The notes under the pieces are model-generated. The model was not told where the DNA came from. It was given only the letters and a program-made list of their open reading frames with translations, and made no database searches. The position numbers and the translations under genes are program-made. Positions 51,010-57,253 of a stretch of DNA of 57,253 nucleotides are shown here, piece by piece. This DNA is from Solihabitans fulvus (GTDB lineage Bacteria; Actinomycetota; Actinomycetes; Mycobacteriales; Pseudonocardiaceae). The stretch lies in NCBI RefSeq assembly GCF_008386585.1, contig NZ_VUOB01000017.1:1-57253 (forward strand). Direction: 5' to 3'. Position 1 is the first letter of the stretch. The number at the start of each line of letters is the position of its first letter.

Positions 51010-51539
51010 CAGTCCTCGCCGCCGTCCCGTGCTCGCGGCCCGATGTCCCTGCGGGACAACACGATCGCGCCGACCAGCGCGGCCAGCAGCAGCACGGACA
51101 GCAGTTCGAAGGGCAGCACCCAGTACCGGAACAGGCCGGCCCCGACGGTGCCGGCCGAGCCCGCCGAGCCGTCGCCGAGGTCGATGCTCGCGGTGCGGAA
51201 CCCGCCGACGACGACGGTCACCAGCGTGCCGGCGGTGCCGAGCGCGACGACCAGCGCCGCGACGCGGTTCCCGCTGTCCAGGTCGACCGACCTGCCGATC
51301 GGCGCGCGGGTCAGCATGATCCCGAACAACAGCAGCACCACCACCGCGCCGACGTAGATCAGCACTTGGACCCAGGCCACCAACTCCGCAGCGAGCAACA
51401 GGAAGCAGCCGGCGAGCGCGCCGAGCGCGACCACCAGCCACAGCGCGGCCCGCACGAGCTGGTCGGTGGTCACGACCAGCACCGAGGAGCCGAGCGCGAC
51501 CGCGCCGAGCGGCACGAAGACGAGCTCGGCGCCGGTCAT
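51009..51539 (-). CDS. nuoJ: complex I subunit NuoJ
   Basis: 176 residues with five membrane helices. [27 protein letters not shown] is the conserved helix with the pi-bulge Tyr. TGATG overlap with nuoK and ATGA overlap with nuoI. Confidence 0.93.
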   Translation of the reverse strand: MTGAELVFVPLGAVALGSSVLVVTTDQLVRAALWLVVALGALAGCFLLLAAELVAWVQVLIYVGAVVVLLLFGIMLTRAPIGRSVDLDSGNRVAALVVALGTAGTLVTVVVGGFRTASIDLGDGSAGSAGTVGAGLFRYWVLPFELLSVLLLAALVGAIVLSRRDIGPRARDGGED

Positions 51540-52057
51540 GCCGGTCGACCCTCCGCCGCGGCTCGCAGCGCGTCCACGACCTCCTTCGGGCGCTCGGCTC
51601 CGGGATCCAGCGCGGGCGGGGGCGGGACCGTCCACATCCACTCGCGCAGCACGTCGCGTTCGTGGGTGAGTTCGGCGATGTCGTGCTCGGCGTACTCGAA
51701 CTCCGGCGTCCAGAACAGCGCGTCGAACGGGCACACCTCTATACAGATCCCGCAGTACATGCACAGCGAGAAGTCGATGGCGAACCGGTCGAGGACGTTG
51801 CGGCTGCGTTCCCTGCCGCCCTCGGTCGCGGGCGGCAGCGTCTCCTTGTGCGACTCGATGTAGATGCACCAGTCGGGGCACTCGCGCGCGCACAGCATGC
51901 AGGAGGTGCAGTTCTCCTCGAGCAGCGCGATGACGCCGCGGCTGCGCGGCGGCAGGTCCGGCCGTACCTCGGGGTACTGCCTGGTGACCGCGCGTCGGGT
52001 CATCGCCCGCAACGTCACGGCGAGCCCGGTGAGAATTCCCTTGCCGTAGAACCTCAA
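51536..52057 (-). CDS. nuoI: complex I subunit NuoI
   Basis: 173 residues with two [4Fe-4S] motifs, [12 protein letters not shown] and [12 protein letters not shown] (clusters N6a and N6b). It hands electrons to NuoB. The start is TTG 52057, which overlaps the nuoH stop as TTGA; no ATG or GTG lies before the conserved [11 protein letters not shown]-terminal tail Ala/Glu/Pro-rich. Confidence 0.92.
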   Translation of the reverse strand: MRFYGKGILTGLAVTLRAMTRRAVTRQYPEVRPDLPPRSRGVIALLEENCTSCMLCARECPDWCIYIESHKETLPPATEGGRERSRNVLDRFAIDFSLCMYCGICIEVCPFDALFWTPEFEYAEHDIAELTHERDVLREWMWTVPPPPALDPGAERPKEVVDALRAAAEGRPA

Positions 52058-53022
52058 CTCGTCACCACCTTCACCACGCCGGTCAGGGCGAGCTGGCCGA
52101 GCGACATCGGCACGAGGACCAGCCAGGCGAGCCGCTGGAGCTGGTCGGACCGCAGCCTCGGCGTGCTCACCCGCACCCAGATGACCACGAACGCGAGCAG
52201 GAAGATCTTGGCCAGCAACCAGATCGGGCCGAGCGACGCGTCGCCGAACGGCCCGCGCCAGCCGCCGAGGAACAGCACGGCGGTCAGCGCGCAGAGCACG
52301 ACGATGCCGGCGTACTCGGCCAGCATGAACAGCGCGAACCGCAGGCCGGTGTACTCGGTGAGGGGCCCGAGCACGATCTCCGAGTCCGCCAGCGGCATGT
52401 CGAACGGCGGCCGGGCCAGCTCGGCGAGGCCCGACACGAAGAACACCACGGCGGCGGCGGCCTGCCAGACCAGCCACCAGGGCCGCCAGGCCAGCACGAT
52501 GCCGGACAGCGACAGCGTGCCGGCCGCCATCACGACCGAGGATCCGGCCAGCACCAGGGGGAGTTCGTAGGCGAGCAACTGCGCGGCCGTGCGCATACCG
52601 CCGAGCAGGGCGTACTTGTTGGCGCTGGACCAGCCGGCCATGATCGAGCCGAGCACGCTGACGCTCAGCACGGCCAAGGCGAAGAACAGCCCGGCCGGCA
52701 GGTCGACGGCGACCAGGCCGGGGCCGACCGGCACGGCGGCGAGCACCAGCAGGTACGGCAGCAGCGCGACGGCGGGCGCGAGCGAGAACACCGTGCGGTC
52801 GGCGGCGGTCGGCACGACGTGTTCCTTCTGCACGAACTTCACGCCGTCCGCGACGAGCTGCGCCCACCCGTGGAACCCGCCCGCGTACATCGGGCCGACC
52901 CTCGACTGCATGTGCGCCATGGCCTTGTGCTCCAGCTGGCCGACCAGCAGCGGCAGCAGCAGGAACGCGCCGACCACCAGGACCAGCCGCAGCACGACGT
53001 CGAGCACCCCGGCGACGGTCAT
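52054..53022 (-). CDS. nuoH: complex I subunit NuoH
   Basis: 322 residues, eight membrane helices. [31 protein letters not shown] and [26 protein letters not shown] form the quinone channel, with [19 protein letters not shown] near the end. It directly follows nuoC (ATGA overlap); nuoD, normally between these, is elsewhere. Confidence 0.95.
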   Translation of the reverse strand: MTVAGVLDVVLRLVLVVGAFLLLPLLVGQLEHKAMAHMQSRVGPMYAGGFHGWAQLVADGVKFVQKEHVVPTAADRTVFSLAPAVALLPYLLVLAAVPVGPGLVAVDLPAGLFFALAVLSVSVLGSIMAGWSSANKYALLGGMRTAAQLLAYELPLVLAGSSVVMAAGTLSLSGIVLAWRPWWLVWQAAAAVVFFVSGLAELARPPFDMPLADSEIVLGPLTEYTGLRFALFMLAEYAGIVVLCALTAVLFLGGWRGPFGDASLGPIWLLAKIFLLAFVVIWVRVSTPRLRSDQLQRLAWLVLVPMSLGQLALTGVVKVVTS

Positions 53023-53600
53023 GGCCCGGACGCCGACGACGCGTCGGGCCCCCAGGTGGCCGGGTCCGGCACGCCCGGCGGCAGGTTGCGCCTGCGCTTG
53101 GGCCGGAGGTCGCCGACGGACTGGCCGGGGTCGACCTCCCCCGGCCACTGTTTGGCCACCCTTGAGGCGAGCACGAAGTCCTTGCGCAGCGGGTTGCCGT
53201 CGAAGGAGTCCGGCAGCAGCAACGGGATCAGGTTCGGGTGGCCGTCGAACCGCACGCCGAACATCTCGTGCGTCTCCCGCTCGTGCCAGTTCGCGCCGAG
53301 GTAGACACCCACCGCGCTGGGCAGGGCAGGGTCGGCCGCCGGCAGCATGGTGCGCAGCAGCAGCCCGTGTCGTCGGCTCGGCGAGTACACGTGCGCGACG
53401 ATCCGGATGCCGGCGTCGAGCTCGTCGACCGCGGTCAGCCAGTCGAAGAACGCGCAGTCGAGCGCGTCGCGGGCGTGGGTCAGGGCGTCGAGCCACGCGT
53501 CGGGCTCGACGTCGACGGTGAGCTGGCCGTGCCCGATCTCGGCGGTCGCGGCCGGCCCGAACCAGCCGAGCAGGTCCTCGCGCAGCTGCTCAGGAGTCAT
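53019..53600 (-). CDS. nuoC: complex I subunit NuoC
   Basis: 193 residues. [73 protein letters not shown] is the conserved 30-kDa core. C-terminal extension of about 30 residues. ATG 53600 overlaps nuoB by 11 bp. Confidence 0.95.
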   Translation of the reverse strand: MTPEQLREDLLGWFGPAATAEIGHGQLTVDVEPDAWLDALTHARDALDCAFFDWLTAVDELDAGIRIVAHVYSPSRRHGLLLRTMLPAADPALPSAVGVYLGANWHERETHEMFGVRFDGHPNLIPLLLPDSFDGNPLRKDFVLASRVAKQWPGEVDPGQSVGDLRPKRRRNLPPGVPDPATWGPDASSASGP

Positions 53601-54126
53601 CGGTCTGCCTGCGCAGCAGGGGAAAGCGCGCGGTCTCGCGGCTGGCCGGTTGCTCGTCTGCGGCGATCCGGTCCTGGAGTCGCATGATGCCGTGCAGGAG
53701 GGCCTCGGGGCGGGGCGGGCAGCCCGGCACGTAGACGTCCACCGGCACGAGCTGGTCGACGCCCTTGGTGACGCAGTAGGAGTCCCAGTACGGGCCGCCG
53801 CAGTTGGAGCAGGCCCCGAAGGAGATCACGTACTTCGGCTCCGGCATCTGCTCGTAGAGCCGTTGCACTGCGGGCGCCATCTTGTCGGTCACGGTGCCGG
53901 ACACCACCATCAGGTCGGCCTGGCGCGGGCTCGGCGCGAACGGGATCACGCCGAGCCGGATGAAGTCGTGCTTGCTCATCGAGGTGGCGATGAACTCGAT
54001 CGCGCAGCACGCCAGCCCGAAGTTGAAGACCCACAACGAATAGCGCCGACCCCAGTCCAGCACGAACTTCATCGGCTTGGGCACCTGGGTCAGCAGCCCG
54101 ACGCTCGGATCCGGCAGGTCGATCAC
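53590..54126 (-). CDS. nuoB: complex I subunit NuoB
   Basis: 178 residues. [26 protein letters not shown] and [13 protein letters not shown] contain the four cysteines of cluster N2, the last electron donor to quinone. GTG 54126 overlaps the nuoA stop as GTGA. Confidence 0.95.
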   Translation of the reverse strand: MIDLPDPSVGLLTQVPKPMKFVLDWGRRYSLWVFNFGLACCAIEFIATSMSKHDFIRLGVIPFAPSPRQADLMVVSGTVTDKMAPAVQRLYEQMPEPKYVISFGACSNCGGPYWDSYCVTKGVDQLVPVDVYVPGCPPRPEALLHGIMRLQDRIAADEQPASRETARFPLLRRQTDDS

Positions 54127-54494
54127 ACCCACGACAGCACCCCCTTGCGCCACGCGTAGAGGATGCCGACCGCGACGAAGCCGAGGAACACGAACATCTC
54201 CACGAGGGTGGCGAGGCCGAAGCCCGGCGCGTCGAACACGGTGGCCCACGGAAAGAGGAAGACGGCGTCCACGGCGAACACCACGTAGAGGAACGTGAAG
54301 ACGTAGTAGCGGACATAGGACTGCGCCCAGCCGCCGCCGACCGGGTCGACGCCGCACTCGTAGGTGAGCAGCTTCTGCGCCGTCGGGCGATCCGGACGGA
54401 GCAGCCTGTTGGCGCCGAAGGACACCGTCACGAACAGCACCCCGGCGACCAGCACCAGGCCGACGACCGCGTACCCGCCGAGATAACCGTCCAC
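54123..54494 (-). CDS. nuoA: complex I subunit NuoA
   Basis: 123 residues, three membrane helices. [41 protein letters not shown] is the conserved core with the functional loop Cys. GTG 54494 has GGGAGGAG upstream, a much stronger site than inside the operon, so it opens the unit. Confidence 0.95.
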   Translation of the reverse strand: MDGYLGGYAVVGLVLVAGVLFVTVSFGANRLLRPDRPTAQKLLTYECGVDPVGGGWAQSYVRYYVFTFLYVVFAVDAVFLFPWATVFDAPGFGLATLVEMFVFLGFVAVGILYAWRKGVLSWV

Positions 54495-54582
54495 TTGCGA
54501 CTCCTCCCGAACCCGGGTGTTCCTGGAGTGCGACGGTGCCCAACCATGATGAAGGGCTTACTACACAGTCGTCCATCAAGAA

Positions 54583-54612
54583 TTGACACGCGACGGTCAA
54601 GCGTTCGGTTGA
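54583..54612. promoter_or_regulatory. LysR-like dyads between nuoA and the divergent unit
   Basis: TTGAC-N8-GTCAA (54583-54600) overlaps a second dyad TCAA-N8-TTGA (54597-54612). They lie in the 238-bp gap shared by nuoA and the gene pair that includes a LysR regulator. On the minus strand TGTAGTAA around 54550-54557 is a possible extended -10 for nuoA. Confidence 0.45.
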
Positions 54613-54732
54613 GAGTCCGGGCTGCCCGCCGCGCTACCCCGGGAGGGCGGGAGGACACGCCGACGGCGAGCGGGCGACGCTGCGATACTCCGCTCGCTGC
54701 CGCAGGAGGACTACGCTGCACTACGCGAGGCC

Positions 54733-55404
54733 GTGCTCGCCGAACTGCCCGAACCCCAACGCGCGGCGCACCCCCTCGCCGGGATGGCGGCGGCGATGAA
54801 CAACCCGATGCCCGACGACACTGCGGCGCCCGTCGACGCGGCGCGGCCCGCCGACTATGTCGCGGTGCTCGCCCTCGTGGCCGAGGCGACCAGGAAGTCC
54901 GGGCTGGTGTGGATCACCCTGCCCGGCGGTCAGCGGGCGCACCCGGCCTGGCACCACTGGTTCGACGACGCGGCGTACGTCCTTGCCGGTGGCGGCGAGC
55001 AGCCGCTGCGCGGCCTGGACGAGACCGACCGCGTCGCCGTCACGGTGCGCAGCAAGGCGACCGGCCAGCGGCTGGTCACCTGGGTCGCCGAGGTGCGCGC
55101 GGTGCCGGCCGGCGGCGAGGAGTGGCTGCGGGTCGTGCCCGGCCTGCACCTCGGCCGCCTCAACGCCCCGGACGGGCGGCTCGCGCCCGACCGGTGGGCG
55201 CGGGAGTCGACGCTGCTGCGGCTCACGCCGACCGGTGAGCTGGTCGAGGCGCCGGGCGGCCCGTCGGCATCCGGCGCGGCCCCACCGCCCCCGACCCCGG
55301 CGACGACCTCGGGTCCGCTGCCCTTCGTGCTCGGTAGGGCCCGCTCGGCTCGCCTCGGCAGGGCCCGCTCGGCCCGCGCGTTCCGGGAGGACCCGGGGCG
55401 GTGA
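54733..55404 (+). CDS. hypothetical protein coupled to LysR
   Basis: Up to 223 residues from GTG 54733; ATG 54784 or 54796 are alternatives, so the N-terminus is uncertain. The core (LVAEATRKSGLVWITLPGGQRAHPAWHHWFDDAAYVLAGGGEQPLRGLDE, VAVTVRSKATGQRLVTWVAEVRAV) looks like a split-barrel, FMN/F420-type binding fold, but no ligand motif is certain. The C-terminal 45 residues are Pro/Ala and Arg/Ser-rich with a repeated GRARSAR. Its stop overlaps the LysR start as GTGA. Confidence 0.65.
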   Translation: MLAELPEPQRAAHPLAGMAAAMNNPMPDDTAAPVDAARPADYVAVLALVAEATRKSGLVWITLPGGQRAHPAWHHWFDDAAYVLAGGGEQPLRGLDETDRVAVTVRSKATGQRLVTWVAEVRAVPAGGEEWLRVVPGLHLGRLNAPDGRLAPDRWARESTLLRLTPTGELVEAPGGPSASGAAPPPPTPATTSGPLPFVLGRARSARLGRARSARAFREDPGR

Positions 55405-56282
55405 CCACCAACGCCAGGCTGCGGGCCTTCGTGGAGGTCGCCGACACCGGATCCGTCCGGGCCGCGGCCGAGCGGCTCTACATCACCGAGTCGGCGGTCT
55501 CGGCGGCCATCATCAGCCTGGTCAAGGAGGTCGGCGTGCCGCTGCTGGAGCGGGACGGCCGGGGCGTCCGGCTGACCCCGGCTGGCGTGCTCTACGCCCA
55601 GTACGCGCGCACCATCCTCGGCCTGCACGAACAGGCCGAGGCCGCCGCCCGCGACCAGGCGCGGCCGGACGAGGGACTGATCAGGATCGCTGCGGTGACC
55701 ACCGCGGGCGAGCACGTGCTGCCGACCCTGCTGGCCTCGTTCCGGGCGCGGCACGCGCGGATCCAGCTGCGGCTCGAGGTCGCGCCGAAGGACCGGGTGT
55801 GGCCCATGCTCAACCACCACGAGGTCGACCTGGTGGTGGCCGGCCGACCGCCGGACGGGTTCAGGGCGCGGGTCCGCGCGATCCGGCCCAACACACTCGT
55901 GGTCGTCGGCACGCCGGCCGTCGCGGCCGAGTTCGCGCCAGAACACGCGACGTGGCTGCTGCGCGAGCACGGTTCCGGCACCAGGGCCACCTGTCTCGCG
56001 GTGCTCGGCACGCTCGACGTCGAGCCGGCGCAGCTGACCCTCGGCTCGAACGGCGCGGTGGTGGCGGGCTCGGTCGCCGGGCTCGGGGTCGCGCTGGTGT
56101 CGCGGGAGGCGGTGGCCGCCCAGCTGGCGGCCGGCCACCTGGTGGAGCTACCGGTTCCTGGCACCCCGCTGGACCGGCCGTGGCACGCCGTGACGCAGGC
56201 GGACAGCACGGCGGCGACCGAGCTGCTGATCCACCACCTGCTCAACCACAACGGGGGCGGCTGGCGGACCACGTCGCCCTGA
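55401..56282 (+). CDS. LysR family transcriptional regulator
   Basis: 293 residues. N-terminal winged HTH (RLRAFVEVADTGSVRAAAERLYITESAVSAAIISLVKEVGVPLLERDGRGVRLTPAG) and a periplasmic-binding-like effector domain from about residue 90 (RIAAVTTAGEHVLPTLLASFRARH, GLGVALVSREAVAAQLAAGHL). The look is closest to the CbbR/CysB side of the family. GTG start coupled to the upstream gene. It may bind the dyads before nuoA and so control complex I; this is inference. Confidence 0.9.
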   Translation: MTTNARLRAFVEVADTGSVRAAAERLYITESAVSAAIISLVKEVGVPLLERDGRGVRLTPAGVLYAQYARTILGLHEQAEAAARDQARPDEGLIRIAAVTTAGEHVLPTLLASFRARHARIQLRLEVAPKDRVWPMLNHHEVDLVVAGRPPDGFRARVRAIRPNTLVVVGTPAVAAEFAPEHATWLLREHGSGTRATCLAVLGTLDVEPAQLTLGSNGAVVAGSVAGLGVALVSREAVAAQLAAGHLVELPVPGTPLDRPWHAVTQADSTAATELLIHHLLNHNGGGWRTTSP

Positions 56283-56309
56283 GCCCGTGGTGTAGAACGG
56301 AGGGCGATG

Positions 56310-56321
56310 CCTTCCGGAAGG
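56310..56321. promoter_or_regulatory. palindrome covering the GNAT ribosome site
   Basis: CCTTCCGGAAGG, perfect 12-bp palindrome; its right half is the GGAAGGA ribosome site 6 bp before the ATG, so folding or binding could limit translation. Confidence 0.4.
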
Positions 56322-56326
56322 ACCCC

Positions 56327-57229
56327 ATGTCAGAGCTGATCGTCCGCCCGCTGTCCAGCGGCGAGGAACCTCTGTTCGACTCTCTGCCCGATCCGGGGCT
56401 CGTCGGCTTCGCCGCGTTCGGCGACACCTATCTGACGATGGCCGCGCGGGGCGAATACCGTCCGGAGTGGACCTGGGTCGCGCTGCGGGAGGGCACGGTG
56501 GTGGCCCGCGCCGCGTGGTGGGGCGGCCCGAACGACGACAAGCCGATGGCCCTAGACTGGTTCGACTTCACCGATCGGAACGCCGCGGTGGAGCTGCTGC
56601 GCGCGGCGCCGCTGCACGCCGAGTACTCGCTGAAGCTGCCGCCGAACTGGCGCGACACACCGGCCGTGCACGCCGCCGCCACCGCCCGCATCGACGCGGC
56701 GGTCGCCGCCGGCCTCACCCCGCTCGTCGAGCGGCACCGTTACCGCTGGACACCCGACGCCGGCCTACCGAGCCGACCCGGCCGGCTGCGCTACCGCCCC
56801 GAACCCGACGACGCGGTGATCCTCGACGTGTTCCGGCGCATCAACCAGGGCAGCCTCGACGCCCACGTCCGCCGCACCATCGCCGAGAGCGGTCTCGACG
56901 CCTCGGCCAAGGAGCAACTGGACTATCTGCGGTGGATGCCGAGCCCGCGCGACTGGTGGAGGCTGGCGTTCACACCCGGCGGCGACCTCGTCGGCCTCGC
57001 CGCTCCCTGCCACCACCACAGCGATCCGGTCATCGGCTACATCGGCGTCGTGCCGGAACATCGGGGCAACGGCTACGCCTACGACCTGTTGGTCGAGGCG
57101 ACCCATCACCTCGTGGCCGAGGGCGCGGACCGGATCGTGGCGGGCACGGACGTGACCAACCTGCCGATGGCGGCCACGTTCGCCAAGGTCGGCTACCCGG
57201 TCGAGCAGCACCGCATCGACCTGGTCTAG
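56327..57229 (+). CDS. GNAT family N-acetyltransferase
   Basis: 300 residues. The C-terminal domain has IGYIGVVPEHRGNGYAYDLLVEATHHL, the acetyl-CoA pyrophosphate loop (R/Q-x-x-G-x-G/A type) and GTDVTNLPMAATFAKVGYPVEQHRIDL. The N-terminal half (1-150) is a degenerate second GNAT-like fold, so this is a two-domain member. Substrate unknown. Followed only by 24 bp to the window end. Confidence 0.85.
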   Translation: MSELIVRPLSSGEEPLFDSLPDPGLVGFAAFGDTYLTMAARGEYRPEWTWVALREGTVVARAAWWGGPNDDKPMALDWFDFTDRNAAVELLRAAPLHAEYSLKLPPNWRDTPAVHAAATARIDAAVAAGLTPLVERHRYRWTPDAGLPSRPGRLRYRPEPDDAVILDVFRRINQGSLDAHVRRTIAESGLDASAKEQLDYLRWMPSPRDWWRLAFTPGGDLVGLAAPCHHHSDPVIGYIGVVPEHRGNGYAYDLLVEATHHLVAEGADRIVAGTDVTNLPMAATFAKVGYPVEQHRIDLV

Positions 57230-57253
57230 CACCAAGGCCGTGAAGTTTGGCGA

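Overview
The window is high-GC, densely packed DNA that reads as a chromosomal segment of a filamentous actinomycete. Evidence includes an AfsR/SARP-type regulator, an Mca-like LmbE amidase, a LigC/Prim-PolC pair, a group 1h-type [NiFe] hydrogenase and many GTG starts with 4-bp stop/start overlaps. A DUF6292-like protein (9197-9751) leans towards Pseudonocardiaceae, but that is an inference. I see no rRNA, tRNA, CRISPR array, insertion sequence or prophage. Long open frames antisense to real genes are abundant and are GC-driven shadows.

Left part (1-26.8 kb): a mosaic of small transcription units. In order: an ATP-grasp plus PaaK-like ligase pair; an LmbE amidase; a DUF4345-like membrane protein divergent from a TetR gene with two matching operators; ligC with a LigD-type primase-polymerase; an N-formylglutamate amidohydrolase; a PolX-like PHP protein; a prolyl aminopeptidase; a secreted SGNH hydrolase on a Thr-rich stalk; an ArsR-SRPBCC fusion whose start lies in a 19-bp perfect inverted repeat; MarR/DUF1330 and PadR/SnoaL divergent pairs with inverted-repeat operators; MFS and DMT exporters; a broken chloroperoxidase-like gene; and two hydrolase/hypothetical genes. 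A SARP-NB-ARC-TPR regulator (coupled to a VOC protein) faces an E1/ThiF-like gene. The gap between them carries three GCGTAGC heptamers at exact 11-bp spacing, a textbook SARP site layout.

Middle (26.9-45.5 kb): hydrogen metabolism. A minus-strand operon of twelve tightly coupled genes runs SIS protein 1 - HypC-like - SIS protein 2 - conserved protein - endopeptidase - hypC - hypD - hypE - hypA - hypB - hypF. Upstream are an XRE regulator and a YceI/muconolactone-isomerase pair. A second regulator with a C-terminal HTH is divergent from the structural genes for the hydrogenase small and large subunits. After a strong hairpin come a NifU/Rieske-like protein, DUF5947-like and DUF6084-like proteins and two small membrane proteins. 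nuoD follows on the same strand.

Right part (45.5-54.5 kb): a minus-strand complex I operon nuoA-B-C-H-I-J-K-L-(21-aa ORF)-M-N plus a small OB-like protein. nuoE, nuoF and nuoG are absent, and nuoD is missing from its usual place between nuoC and nuoH; it sits at the far end in opposite orientation beside the hydrogenase genes. The likely theme is H2 oxidation at low concentration feeding the quinone pool, with a peripheral-arm-reduced complex I next door; a direct electronic link is inference. The last 2.7 kb hold a hypothetical gene coupled to a LysR regulator, and a GNAT acetyltransferase.
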